A DNA stretch of 64,000 nt from Bradyrhizobium sp. Ai1a-2 (GTDB lineage Bacteria > Pseudomonadota > Alphaproteobacteria > Rhizobiales > Xanthobacteraceae). The DNA lies in assembly GCF_000426245.1 (NCBI RefSeq), contig NZ_AUEZ01000002.1:186001-250000 (forward strand). The letters run 5' to 3'. Made by a program: the position numbers and the translations under genes. Shown in pieces: positions 19,716 to 28,426 of this stretch. Position 1 is the first letter of the stretch. Each line of letters begins with the position of its first letter. The notes beneath the pieces were generated by a model. That model worked only from the letters and a program-made list of their open reading frames with translations. It was not told where the DNA came from and ran no database searches.

Positions 19716-21233
19716 TCAGCCTTCGGACTCCACGAACACCTCGTCGCGCTTGGCGCGCAGGGTTGGCAACACCGCCAGCACCAGAAGGCCTGCGGCGATC
19801 GCCAGAAGCACCGCCGACAGCGGGCGGCTGACGAACACGCTCCAATCGCCGCGCGAGATCAGGAGCGCCCGGCGCAGGTTCTCCTCCATCAGCGGCCCGA
19901 GCACCATCCCGAGCAGCAGCGGCGCCGGCTCGAAATCGTGCTTGATCAGCCAGTAGCCGACCAGGCCGAACACGCCGGCCAGGACGACGTCGACCGGTGC
20001 GTTGTTCACGGAGTAGATGCCGATCGCGCAGAAGATCACGATCGAGGGGAACATCAGCCGGTACGGCACGCGGAGCAGCCGCACCCAGATGCCAACCAGC
20101 GGCAGGTTGATGATGACCAGCATCAGGTTGCCGATCCACATCGAGGCGATCATGCCCCAGACCAGATCCGGCTGCTTCTGCATCACCTGCGGTCCCGGCA
20201 CGATGCCGTGGATCGTCATCGCGCCGACCATCAGCGCCATCACCGCGTTGGGCGGGATGCCGAGCGTGAGCAGGGGGATGAACGAGGTCTGCGCCGCGGC
20301 GTTGTTGGCGCTCTCCGGCGCCGCCACGCCCTCGATCGCGCCACGGCCGAACCGCGACGGATTCTTGGCAAGCTTCTTCTCCAGCGTATAGGCGGCGAAG
20401 GAGGCGATGACGGCACCGCCGCCCGGCAGGATGCCGAGGATCGATCCCAGCACCGTGCCGCGTCCGATCGCGGGCGCGGAGTCGATGAGGTCCTTTCTCG
20501 TCGGCATCAGGCCGGTGATCTTCTGCTGCACCAGATCGCGGCTCATCTCGGCGCCGTGATCGAGGTTGCGGATGATCTCTGCGAAGCCGAACACGCCCAT
20601 TGCCACCGTGGCGAAGCCGAGGCCGTCGGCGAGTTCGGGAATGTTGAAGGCCATGCGGGAAGCGCCGGTCTCGATGTCGGAGCCGACCATCGACAGCAGC
20701 AGCCCAAACACGATCATCGCGATCGCCTTCAGCACTGAGCCCTTGGCGAGCACCACCGCGAAGATCAGGCCGAGCACCATCAGCGAGAAATATTCGGCCG
20801 GCCCGAATGCCAGCGCGAGTTTTGTCAACGGCGCTCCCAGGACGGCGATCAGGATGGTGGCGACGCAGCCGGCGAAGAACGAGCCGATCGCAGCGATCGC
20901 CAGCGCCGGGCCGGCGCGGCCCTGTTTTGCCATCTGGTGGCCGTCCAGGGCGGTGACGACCGAGGTCGCCTCTCCCGGGATATTGACCAGGATCGAGGTG
21001 GTCGAGCCGCCATACTGGGCGCCGTAATAGATGCCGGCGAGCATGATCAGCGCGCCGACCGGCGGCAATCCGAACGTGATCGGCAACAGCATCGCCACCG
21101 TGGCGATGGTGCCGATGCCCGGCAACACGCCGACCAGCGTGCCGACAAGCGCGCCGATCAGGCACATCAACAGATTGACCGGCGAGAAGGCGACGACAAA
21201 GCCGTGGGCGAGGTTAGCAAAAAGGTCCATCAC
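19716..21233 (-). CDS. tctA: tripartite tricarboxylate transporter large membrane subunit
   Basis: A 505-residue inner-membrane permease with about twelve hydrophobic segments, the TctA family's usual size. It starts MMDLFANLAHGFVVAFSPVN. The conserved glycine-rich motif LVGVLPGIGTIATVAMLLPI comes early, and its internal repeat counterpart GSILGILPGGGAVIASFAAY comes later; GAIEGVAAPESANNAAAQTS is also characteristic. It transports the carboxylate captured by TctC using an ion gradient. It starts 4 bp after the tctB stop, so they form one unit. Confidence 0.95.
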   Translation of the reverse strand: MMDLFANLAHGFVVAFSPVNLLMCLIGALVGTLVGVLPGIGTIATVAMLLPITFGLPPVGALIMLAGIYYGAQYGGSTTSILVNIPGEATSVVTALDGHQMAKQGRAGPALAIAAIGSFFAGCVATILIAVLGAPLTKLALAFGPAEYFSLMVLGLIFAVVLAKGSVLKAIAMIVFGLLLSMVGSDIETGASRMAFNIPELADGLGFATVAMGVFGFAEIIRNLDHGAEMSRDLVQQKITGLMPTRKDLIDSAPAIGRGTVLGSILGILPGGGAVIASFAAYTLEKKLAKNPSRFGRGAIEGVAAPESANNAAAQTSFIPLLTLGIPPNAVMALMVGAMTIHGIVPGPQVMQKQPDLVWGMIASMWIGNLMLVIINLPLVGIWVRLLRVPYRLMFPSIVIFCAIGIYSVNNAPVDVVLAGVFGLVGYWLIKHDFEPAPLLLGMVLGPLMEENLRRALLISRGDWSVFVSRPLSAVLLAIAAGLLVLAVLPTLRAKRDEVFVESEG

Positions 21234-21237
21234 GCCC

Positions 21238-22002
21238 TCACTGGATCAAAAAACGCGGGAACATCGGCATCGGCAGTCCCAGCACATAGGGGAAGAGGAG
21301 CGCGCAAGCGACCGTCAGGCACGCGCCGACGATGATGGCCTCGACCCATCGGGTCTCATGCGAGCCGACTGCAGCAATCATGAAGCTTGCGAAGGCCGAC
21401 ACCACCAGACCGAGCGGACGGATCGCCAATGCAAAGAAGATGATCGCGGCGCAAACGAACAGCGGTCCGCGCCAGGAATAGTGAGCCAGCCCTGGTCCCT
21501 CGGTGAAGAGCCCCATCACGGCAATGCCGGCGCCGAGCGCCACCAAGAGCACGCCGAACATCCACGGCGCGGTGCCGGCGCCGAAGGAGAAGCCGCGCAT
21601 GCCCTGCAGGTCGCTCGAGGCCCACAGCGCGAGCAGCGCGAGCGCCAGCAGCATGATGCCGCCGATATAATCCTGCGGCGCTCGGATCTTGACGAACAGC
21701 GTGACGATCGCAACCGCAAATAGCGGATATGAATAGATCAGCGCCAACAGCACATCCGAGGAAAAGCCCTTCTTGGCGTCGGCGGCGACCGATCCGAACA
21801 CCGCGTTGGGGGCGGCGGACAACAGCGCCCCGCCATGGGCGAGCAGCACCTGCGCCGGACCACGACCCGCGCCCAGTCCGATGATCGTGCCGAACGACCA
21901 CACCAGCTCGAAAAGCTGCGGCGCCAGTGCCAGCACGACAATGCCGATGGCGGCCTTCGTGTTACGTGTGCTTGATGCGGTTTGGCCCATCGTTTCGGCC
22001 AT
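21238..22002 (-). CDS. tctB: tripartite tricarboxylate transporter small membrane subunit
   Basis: A 254-residue membrane protein, longer than the usual 150-200 residues for TctB. The extra part is an N-terminal region with a hydrophobic segment (AAIGIVVLALAPQLFELVWS). The C-terminal portion, from about residue 118, has the typical four-helix TctB pattern, including FVCAAIIFFALAIRPLGLVVS. Identification rests mainly on this pattern and on the 4-bp spacing to tctA. It is the first gene of tctB-tctA-tctC. Confidence 0.85.
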   Translation of the reverse strand: MAETMGQTASSTRNTKAAIGIVVLALAPQLFELVWSFGTIIGLGAGRGPAQVLLAHGGALLSAAPNAVFGSVAADAKKGFSSDVLLALIYSYPLFAVAIVTLFVKIRAPQDYIGGIMLLALALLALWASSDLQGMRGFSFGAGTAPWMFGVLLVALGAGIAVMGLFTEGPGLAHYSWRGPLFVCAAIIFFALAIRPLGLVVSAFASFMIAAVGSHETRWVEAIIVGACLTVACALLFPYVLGLPMPMFPRFLIQ

Positions 22003-22088
22003 ACATGTCTCCTCCGTGCCCGCGCCGCGGGCCCTGTTATTCTATTGGCTGGAACTGACCCTGCCCCGGCCTTGCCTAACGATTTTCG

Positions 22089-22622
22089 TCAGATAACGCC
22101 AGCGAAACCGAGGACGCCCCCGGCCAGCAACAGCCAAAAAGGATTGAGCCGCGTCGCGAAGGCAACAATGGCCGTTATCACTGTCGTAAGAGCGGCAATC
22201 CAACTTTGGTCGGAGGTCCGGGCCAAAATGAACCCGCTCGCGGCCATCAGCCCGATCGAGAGCGGAACCAGTGCCGCCTGGATGATCGCCGGCCAGCGCG
22301 AATGGCGCGAGCGCGTGAGCAGATGGCTCACATAATAGGCAAGCAGCGCGGTCGGCCCGCACATCGCAAGCGTCGCCGCCAACGCACCGGCAAAGCCGGC
22401 GACGGAGTAGCCGATCAGGGTCACGATCAGCACGTTCGGCCCGGGCGACAATTGCGAGATCGCGAAGACGTCGGCGAACTCCTTGTCGGTCATCCAGTGG
22501 TGGACCTCGACCGCGATCCGGTGCATCTCGGGAATAGCCGCATTGGCGCCGCCGACGGCAAACAGCGACATCAGGCCGAACGTCCAGATCAGCGTCCAGA
22601 TCGGATTGAGATCATCGTTCAT
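22089..22622 (-). CDS. chrA: chromate transporter, second half of a split CHR pair
   Basis: A 177-residue membrane protein starting MNDDLNPIWTLIWTFGLMSL. It shows the CHR domain motifs FAVGGANAAIPEMHRIAVEV and DKEFADVFAISQLSPGPNVL. It is the length of one CHR domain, half of a long-chain ChrA. The ATG at 22622 overlaps the TGA of the upstream CHR gene (ATGA). The two short proteins are expected to assemble into one exporter; chromate efflux is the family's known activity, but many short-chain pairs are untested. Confidence 0.88.
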   Translation of the reverse strand: MNDDLNPIWTLIWTFGLMSLFAVGGANAAIPEMHRIAVEVHHWMTDKEFADVFAISQLSPGPNVLIVTLIGYSVAGFAGALAATLAMCGPTALLAYYVSHLLTRSRHSRWPAIIQAALVPLSIGLMAASGFILARTSDQSWIAALTTVITAIVAFATRLNPFWLLLAGGVLGFAGVI

Positions 22623-23230
22623 GCCCGCCCCCGCCGGCGGATCAACAGCGTGACGGCCAGGCTTGCGGGAACGGCGACCAGCAGCACCGCTGCCAACGGC
22701 AGCCGCAACACGCCGATGGCGATGAAGACCGCCACAAGGACGACGAGGCCGGCGATATCGCGCCGCTTGATCAGCGGCATCGTCATCTTGAGCATCACCG
22801 ACAGCAAAAGGCCGACGGCGACGCAGGCTACGCCGGCGAGCGTCCGCCGCAGCGCTTCGAGTTCGCCGTAATGCTTGTAGAGCGCCGCCAGCACGATCGC
22901 GATCAGCATGGGCGGCCCGACCAGCCCTGCAAAGGCCGCGATCCCGCCGGCGAGCCCCCGGAAGCGGGAGCCGAACACGAACGACAGGTTGACGATGTTG
23001 GGCCCCGGCAGGAAATGGCACAGGGCGAAAGTCTCGTTGAATTCGTCCGCGGTCATCCAGCGGTGCTGCTCGACGATACCCCGGCGCGCCCAGACCAGGA
23101 CCCCGCCGAAGCCGGCCAGCGACATTTTTGCAAAGGCCACGAACAGTTCCCCCAGGCCGGGCTGGATCGGTGGGGTCGAGGCGGGAAGGTCCGGAACGGG
23201 AGCGGCGGCCGGCGGGGAATCGGAGGACAT
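22619..23230 (-). CDS. chrA: chromate transporter, first half of a split CHR pair
   Basis: A 203-residue membrane protein. After a proline-rich N-terminus (PPAAAPVPDLPASTPPIQPG) comes a CHR domain with FAKMSLAGFGGVLVWARRGI, EFNETFALCHFLPGPNIVNL and repeated hydrophobic helices. The FLPGPNIVN motif parallels the SPGPNV motif of its partner downstream, as expected for homologous halves with opposite membrane orientation. Coupled to the second half by a 4-bp overlap. Confidence 0.88.
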   Translation of the reverse strand: MSSDSPPAAAPVPDLPASTPPIQPGLGELFVAFAKMSLAGFGGVLVWARRGIVEQHRWMTADEFNETFALCHFLPGPNIVNLSFVFGSRFRGLAGGIAAFAGLVGPPMLIAIVLAALYKHYGELEALRRTLAGVACVAVGLLLSVMLKMTMPLIKRRDIAGLVVLVAVFIAIGVLRLPLAAVLLVAVPASLAVTLLIRRRGRA

Positions 23231-23351
23231 GGCAAGACCCTAAAATGCCGCACCGTGCCGGCCAAGGCGATAAACCGAAGCCGATCCATGCACGAAACGC
23301 CGGGTGGGACCGCCAAGGGCCTGTCTTTCCGTCGCTTTGCACCCTATATTG

Positions 23352-23682
23352 GGGGTGCCGGCTTGCCGGCTATGGAAATAAACGACCGTCGAAATAAACC
23401 ATTCGGACCCGGGGGCGGTACCCGGCGCCTCCACCAGAGCCCATGCGGAATTGAGAGCCGTGGGTTCCGGCGGGGGCGAAATAGGATCGACGAGGGCGTA
23501 AAGGGCGTGTTTTTTCTCGGTATGGTTCCGCCGATATCGGGCCAATGCAATAGTTGCCAACGACAACTTTGCTCCGGTTGCTCAGGCTGCGTAACGCAGT
23601 TTGAAAGACCACTTTGAAGTCCTAGCGGGTTAAGCTCCGCTAGGCGGGGTTCGGAGGCACCTGGCAACAGAAGCCTCCACTT
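23352..23682 (+). ncRNA. ssrA: two-piece (circularly permuted) tmRNA
   Basis: Rescues stalled ribosomes and adds a degradation tag. The acceptor piece comes first: its T-arm is CCGGG-GGCGGTA-CCCGG (about 23409-23425) and its 3' end CGCCTCCACCA ends at 23436. After a spacer of about 35 nt the coding piece starts with GGGGGCG (23472-23478), which pairs with CGCCTCC of the acceptor to close the tRNA-like stem. The tag frame is GCC at 23556 to TAA at 23592-23594, encoding ANDNFAPVAQAA, an alphaproteobacterial-type tag ending in the Ala-Ala degron. A GGAGGC/GCCTCC hairpin (23653-23678) follows near the 3' end. TATATT at 23345-23350 is a possible -10 box. The outer boundaries are approximate. Confidence 0.93.
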
Positions 23683-23845
23683 CACATTAGCATGGTAAAG
23701 TGCGTGCATCCTAAACGGGCGTTTGCGCCGCAAATTCGACCCCGAAGGCCTCATGACGTTGGCTTGTGGCCGGGATACCATAAAGCTAAAGGCGAGTCGG
23801 GCGACCGATATGCGGCCGGCCATTTTTGAAGGCGACAGGACCATC

Positions 23846-24367
23846 ATGGCGACCGATCAGATCCGATATGACGTGCTGGCGCGCGACGCGCTGCGCGGGG
23901 TGGTGCGCCAAGTGCTGGCGGACGCCGCGGAGCATGGACTTCCCGGCGAGCATCATTTCTACATCACTTTCATCTCCAACGCCGAAGGCGTGAAGCTCTC
24001 GCCGCGGCTGCTCGCGCAATATCCGCAGGAGATGACGATCATCCTACAGCACCAGTTCTGGGACCTGGTGGTGACGGACGACCGCTTCGAGGTCGGGCTT
24101 TCCTTCGGCGGCATTCCGGAGCGGCTTGTCGTTCCCTTCGCTGCGGTCAAGAGCTTCCTCGATCCTTCGGTGAAGTTCGGCCTGCATTTCGAACCGTCCG
24201 AAGAGGACGTCGCGCCCGAGAAGCCCGCGCCCAATCTGCCGACGACTTCAGCTGCGCCACCGCCGCCTGCTCCGGCAGCCGAGGCTGCCGCGGAAGAGAA
24301 GGAAGAGTCGGAAAAGCCGAGTGAAGGCGCCGAGGTGGTTCGGCTCGACCGCTTCCGCAAGAAATAA
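23846..24367 (+). CDS. sspB: SspB-type ClpXP adaptor (alpha-type)
   Basis: Adaptor that binds ssrA-tagged proteins and delivers them to ClpXP. The 173-residue protein starts MATDQIRYDVLARDALRGVV, with AGGA 6 nt upstream of the ATG. The folded domain (about 1-125) includes HHFYITFISNAEGVKLSPRL and EMTIILQHQFWDLVVTDDRF, both characteristic. A long Pro/Ala/Glu-rich linker leads to a C-terminal VVRLDRFRKK, the expected ClpX-docking tail. It lies about 160 bp after the tmRNA gene on the same strand, so tag and tag reader are neighbours. The frame is open further upstream but reads into non-family sequence. Confidence 0.9.
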   Translation: MATDQIRYDVLARDALRGVVRQVLADAAEHGLPGEHHFYITFISNAEGVKLSPRLLAQYPQEMTIILQHQFWDLVVTDDRFEVGLSFGGIPERLVVPFAAVKSFLDPSVKFGLHFEPSEEDVAPEKPAPNLPTTSAAPPPPAPAAEAAAEEKEESEKPSEGAEVVRLDRFRKK

Positions 24368-24439
24368 TCTAAGCACGCATCAATCTTCGACGCTGTAGAA
24401 TGAACGTGGCGCCGCTTCATGGCGCAACGGACATTGGCA

Positions 24440-25861
24440 ATGGCTCGATCAACATCCTCCTCACAAAAAAACAAAACCACCCGCGTCGAGACCGACAGTT
24501 TCGGTCCGATCGACGTCGCCTCCGACCGCTATTGGGGCGCGCAGACCGAACGCTCCCGGCAGAACTTCCGCATCGGCCGCGACCGTATGCCGATCGAGAT
24601 CGTGCACGCACTCGGCATCGTGAAACTGGCGGCAGCTCTCACCAACCGCGAGCTCGGCCTGATCGACGCGCGCCGCGCCAGTGCGATCACGCGCGCCGCG
24701 AAAGAAGTACTCGAGGGCAAGCTCGACGATCATTTCCCGCTGGTGGTGTGGCAGACCGGCTCGGGCACGCAGACCAACATGAACCTCAACGAGGTGATCA
24801 CCAACCGCGCCAACGAGCTGCTCGGCTTCGAGCTCGGCGCGAAGAAGCCGGTTCATCCCAACGACCACGTCAACATGAGCCAGTCGTCTAACGACTCGTT
24901 TCCGACCGCGATGCACATCGCCGCAGCGCAGGGAATTTTCGGCAAACTGATTCCAGCGCTCGGCGAATTGCATCGCGAGCTGCGCCGCAAGGAGAAGGCG
25001 TTCGCGAAGATCGTCAAGATCGGCCGCACTCACACTCAGGACGCGACACCGCTGACATTGGGTCAGGAATTCTCCGGCTATGCCGCGCAGGTCGAGAGCG
25101 GCATCGCGCGGCTGCGCACAGCAGCAAAGGATCTCTTGCCGTTGGCGCAAGGCGGCACTGCCGTCGGCACCGGCCTCAACTCCAAGCCGCGCTTTGCGAG
25201 ACTGTTCGCAAAGCACGTCGCCAAGATCACGAAGCTGCCGTTCATCAGCGCGCCGAACAAGTTCGAGGCACTCGCTTCCAACGACGCCTATGTGCTGGTG
25301 CATGGCGCGATCAATTCGGTGGCGACCGGCTTGTTCAAGATCGCAAACGACATCCGCTTCCTCGGCTCTGGCCCGCGCTCAGGCCTCGGCGAATTGGTCC
25401 TGCCGGAGAACGAGCCGGGCTCCTCGATCATGCCGGGTAAGGTGAACCCGACGCAATGCGAGGCGATGACGATGGTGTGCACCTACGTGTTCGGGAACGA
25501 AACCGCCGTCACCATCGCGGGCAGCCAGGGACATTTCGAGCTGAACGTCTACAAGCCGGTGTTGGCGTATTGCATGATGAGTTCCATTCAGCTGCTGTCG
25601 GACGTTGTCCACTCTTTCACCGAGCATTGCGTGATCGGGATACGTGCCGACGAGAAGCGCATCGGTGAGTTGATGCAGCGATCGCTGATGCTCGTCACTG
25701 CGCTTGCGCCGAAGATCGGATACGACAACGCAGCGAAAGTCGCGAAAGCAGCACACGCGCGCGGCACCACGCTCAAGGAAGAGGCGCTGCGGCTCGGCTA
25801 TGTATCCGAACGTGAATTCGACTCTTTGGTGCAGCCGGAGAAAATGACTCACCCGGGCTAA
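24440..25861 (+). CDS. fumC: fumarate hydratase class II
   Basis: Iron-independent TCA-cycle fumarase interconverting fumarate and L-malate. The 473-residue protein starts [20 protein letters not shown]; an ATG seven codons upstream is also possible. The superfamily signature [17 protein letters not shown] is present with its catalytic Ser/Lys loop. [20 protein letters not shown] and [20 protein letters not shown] are the other two conserved active-site regions of the aspartase/fumarase fold. The enzyme is expected to be a cytoplasmic tetramer. Confidence 0.95.
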   Translation: MARSTSSSQKNKTTRVETDSFGPIDVASDRYWGAQTERSRQNFRIGRDRMPIEIVHALGIVKLAAALTNRELGLIDARRASAITRAAKEVLEGKLDDHFPLVVWQTGSGTQTNMNLNEVITNRANELLGFELGAKKPVHPNDHVNMSQSSNDSFPTAMHIAAAQGIFGKLIPALGELHRELRRKEKAFAKIVKIGRTHTQDATPLTLGQEFSGYAAQVESGIARLRTAAKDLLPLAQGGTAVGTGLNSKPRFARLFAKHVAKITKLPFISAPNKFEALASNDAYVLVHGAINSVATGLFKIANDIRFLGSGPRSGLGELVLPENEPGSSIMPGKVNPTQCEAMTMVCTYVFGNETAVTIAGSQGHFELNVYKPVLAYCMMSSIQLLSDVVHSFTEHCVIGIRADEKRIGELMQRSLMLVTALAPKIGYDNAAKVAKAAHARGTTLKEEALRLGYVSEREFDSLVQPEKMTHPG

Positions 25862-26185
25862 GTGAAACCGCGAGTTGCATAGTTTTCCCGGGAAAAAACG
25901 GTGATCGGGCTGCACTCACGCACAACGAGTTAACGCAGCCCGTCAATTGATATAATTATGGATCATAACGCCTAAAGAATGATTGGTTGTAGCGGGCGTT
26001 GCGTTGACGCATGGGACAGCGGCGAAATATATGGTTTTCGCGGGGCGAAGCTGACCTTTTGATGCTATCACAAGGCGCTATATAGGGACTTCGGATGGGC
26101 ATGTGCTCTGCTTGCGCGCGATTTGGCTGCGCCGATCTCGCCAACAGGCACTTGCACTTTCGGATCACTGGATGATGGGGCGGGC
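25862..26185. other. 324-bp intergenic region without a recognisable gene
   Basis: Locally more AT-rich than the surroundings (for example TTGATATAATTATGG near 25947). I see no coding frame of quality, no tRNA and no strong palindrome. It may carry the promoter for the DUF4169/ribbon-helix-helix pair. Confidence 0.5.
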
Positions 26186-26374
26186 ATGGGGCACGTGATC
26201 AATTTGAACCGAGTAAGAAAACAAGAGCAGCGTAAGGAAGCTGCGAAGCAGGCTGAAATCAACCGCGCGCGATTTGGTCGTACCAAGTCCGAACGGAAGA
26301 CGGACGAGCTTCGCAAAGCACACGACGAGAAGCTGTTGGATCAGCATCTCATCGACGGCGGAGACGCATCATGA
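26186..26374 (+). CDS. DUF4169 family small basic protein (62 aa)
   Basis: A 62-residue, highly charged, probably helical protein starting MGHVINLNRVRKQEQRKEAA and continuing KQAEINRARFGRTKSERKTD. This is the DUF4169 pattern, in which the N-terminal VINLNRVRK and the GRTKxER segment are conserved. The function is unknown. Its TGA overlaps the ATG of the ribbon-helix-helix gene (ATGA, 26371-26374), a pairing I associate with Rhizobiales. The longer upstream ATG at 26123 adds sequence not typical of the family. Confidence 0.82.
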   Translation: MGHVINLNRVRKQEQRKEAAKQAEINRARFGRTKSERKTDELRKAHDEKLLDQHLIDGGDAS

Positions 26375-26634
26375 AATCGCCCGTCGTCAAACGTTCGATC
26401 GTGGTCGCCGGCCACAAGACCAGCGTCAGCCCTGAAGAAGCTTTCTGCAATGGCATGAAGGAAATCTAAGGCATCCGGAACATGACGCTGTCGGAACTGG
26501 TCGGCGAGATCGACAGCAATCGCCAGCAGGGCAACTTGTCGTCAGCGATCCGGCTTTTCGTGCTGGAGTATTTCCGTTCTCGCGCAATCGCCGCGACGAC
26601 GGCCCAGGCACCGGACAACAGGCCGCAAGCCTGA
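26371..26634 (+). pseudogene. ribbon-helix-helix domain protein interrupted by an in-frame TAA
   Basis: The frame reads MKSPVVKRSIVVAGHKTSVS then PEEAFCNGMKEI, meets TAA at 26467-26469 (codon 33), and continues in the same frame GIRNMTLSELVGEIDSNRQQ followed by GNLSSAIRLFVLEYFRSR to TGA at 26632-26634. Joined, this is a complete RHH_4-type DNA-binding protein (N-terminal beta strand, then two helices), of the kind usually partnered with DUF4169. The stop falls at the end of helix A and would leave no functional fold. A single base change from GAA, TCA or CAA would explain it. It could be a genuine recent nonsense mutation or a sequencing error. Confidence 0.75.
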
Positions 26635-26751
26635 TCCGTTGCAGATAGCCGGTGCCCTGGCACCGGCTTCACCGACGAACCAGAGTGGAGAGCGAAATGG
26701 ATATGGCCAAGCGAACCTCGCCGCGAAACCTGTCCATTTCGGAAGCTCTCC

Positions 26752-28326
26752 ATGTCTGCCTTTGTCGTCCTGGATTCGATCTCACTTCACGCGCCTGACG
26801 GCCGTCCTCTATTCGATGAACTGACGCTCGCGATCGGACGCGAGCGCACAGGCGTGGTCGGGCGCAACGGCTGCGGCAAATCGACACTGCTGCGCCTGAT
26901 CGCGGGCGAGGTCGAACCGGCAGCGGGATCGATTCACCGTGCCGGATCGATCGGCATGCTCGCGCAGATCGCCGACGAACGCCTGACGGTCGCGCAAGCC
27001 GTCGGCGTCGATGGCGAACTCGCGCGCCTGCGCCGGCTCGCGCGCGGCGACGGCACGCTCGAGGACGCCGCATCAGCCGACTGGACACTGGAAGCACAAC
27101 TACAGTCCACGCTGAGCGAGGTGGGGCTGCCCGCGCTGTCGCTGGATCGCGCGGTGGCGTCGCTCAGCGGTGGCGAGCGGACGCGCGTCGCGCTGACGCG
27201 GCTATTGATCCAAGCACCTGACGTGCTGCTGCTGGACGAGCCCACCAACAATCTCGATGCCGACGGCCGCGAGGCCGTGGCGCAATTGCTTCGGCGATGG
27301 CAAGGCGGCATCGTGGTCGCAAGCCACGACCGTATGCTGTTGGAGCATATCGACCGCATTGTCGAATTGACGCCGGTCGGCGTCACGATTTTCGGCGGCG
27401 CGTGGCCGGCTTTCGCCGAGCAGCGCGACGCGACACGCTTGCGCGCGGAAACCGAACTCGAGCGCGCCGCCGATGCGCTGCGCAACGCCGAGCGCACGGC
27501 GCAGAAGGCGCGCGAAAGAAAGTCGCGCCGCGACAAGGCCGGCCGCGCCTGGCGCGCCAAGGGCATCGAGGACAAGATGTTCATGGATCGCGAGAAGGAG
27601 CGCGCCGAGGCCAGTGCCTCCCGCGAAGGCCATCTCGCCGAGCGCCTGATCGGCGGGCGCGCGGATGCATTCGAGGAAGCCCGCGCGCGGGTAGAGATCG
27701 TGACGCCGCTGTCGATCGACCTGCCGAAGACCGCCCTCCCCGCCGGCCGCGAGCTCGTCACCTTCAACGACGTGGCGATGGCCTTTGCCGGCCGACGCCT
27801 GTTCGGCCCGCTCTCGTTCGAGCTGCGCGGCCCTGAGCGCGTTGCGATCGGCGGCGCCAATGGCGCGGGCAAGAGCACGCTGCTCCGTCTGATCACCGGA
27901 GCGGCGCAGCCGACTGCAGGCACGATCCATCGTCGTACTGAACGGATCGCAATGCTCGACCAGCATGTCGGCCTGCTCGATCCCGGCACCAGCATTTTGG
28001 ACAATCTGCGCCGGCTCAATCCGGAATTGTCAGCCAATCAAGCGCATGCCGCGCTGGCGCGATTTGCCTTCCGCAACAGGGCCGCGCTCCAGGTCGTGGA
28101 TACGTTGAGCGGCGGCGAGCGGCTTCGCGCTGGGCTGGCGTGCGTGTTCGCGCGGCCGGAGCCGCCACTGCTGTTGCTGATGGACGAGCCCACCAACCAT
28201 CTCGACCTCACCGCGATCGAAGAGCTGGAAGGCGCGCTGCGCGACTTCGATGGCGCCCTCGTCGTCGTCAGCCACGACAAGACGTTCCTGCAGGCGATCG
28301 GGATCGAACGGGAGATTGCGCTCTGA
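26752..28326 (+). CDS. ABC-F family ATPase
   Basis: A 524-residue soluble protein with two ABC domains and no membrane segments. Domain 1 has Walker A GRNGCGKST, signature LSGGERTRVAL and Walker B LLLDEPTNNLD. Domain 2 has GANGAGKST, LSGGERLRAGL and LLLMDEPTNHLD. A charged linker with many Arg/Lys/Glu (about 215-310) joins them. ABC-F proteins act on the ribosome as translation factors or antibiotic-resistance proteins; the subclass cannot be assigned by eye. It starts MSAFVVLDSISLHAPDGRPL. A palindromic repeat fills the gap to the convergent AsmA gene. Confidence 0.92.
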   Translation: MSAFVVLDSISLHAPDGRPLFDELTLAIGRERTGVVGRNGCGKSTLLRLIAGEVEPAAGSIHRAGSIGMLAQIADERLTVAQAVGVDGELARLRRLARGDGTLEDAASADWTLEAQLQSTLSEVGLPALSLDRAVASLSGGERTRVALTRLLIQAPDVLLLDEPTNNLDADGREAVAQLLRRWQGGIVVASHDRMLLEHIDRIVELTPVGVTIFGGAWPAFAEQRDATRLRAETELERAADALRNAERTAQKARERKSRRDKAGRAWRAKGIEDKMFMDREKERAEASASREGHLAERLIGGRADAFEEARARVEIVTPLSIDLPKTALPAGRELVTFNDVAMAFAGRRLFGPLSFELRGPERVAIGGANGAGKSTLLRLITGAAQPTAGTIHRRTERIAMLDQHVGLLDPGTSILDNLRRLNPELSANQAHAALARFAFRNRAALQVVDTLSGGERLRAGLACVFARPEPPLLLLMDEPTNHLDLTAIEELEGALRDFDGALVVVSHDKTFLQAIGIEREIAL

Positions 28327-28328
28327 GG

Positions 28329-28422
28329 CGTAGCCCGGGTGAAGCGCCAGCGTAACCCGGGATCGTTCGTAGTTGCTGATGCAGATGTCCCGGGTTGCGC
28401 GCTCCGCTCCACCCGGGCTACG
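28329..28422. repeat. CGTAGCCCGG palindromic repeat, copy 3
   Basis: CGTAGCCCGGGTGAAGCGCC at the left, CACCCGGGCTACG at the right. It starts 3 bp after the ABC-F stop and ends 5 bp before the AsmA stop, so the element is essentially the whole convergent intergenic space. Confidence 0.8.
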
Positions 28423-28426
28423 AGCG

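Noticed and set aside
23240..23847. Minus-strand frames across the tmRNA region as protein genes
   Set aside because: They cover the structured RNA gene whose tag frame and tRNA-like stem are clear on the plus strand.
26467..26469. TAA in the ribbon-helix-helix gene as a recoded codon
   Set aside because: TAA is not used for selenocysteine or pyrrolysine and no recoding signal is seen; a mutation or sequencing error is simpler.
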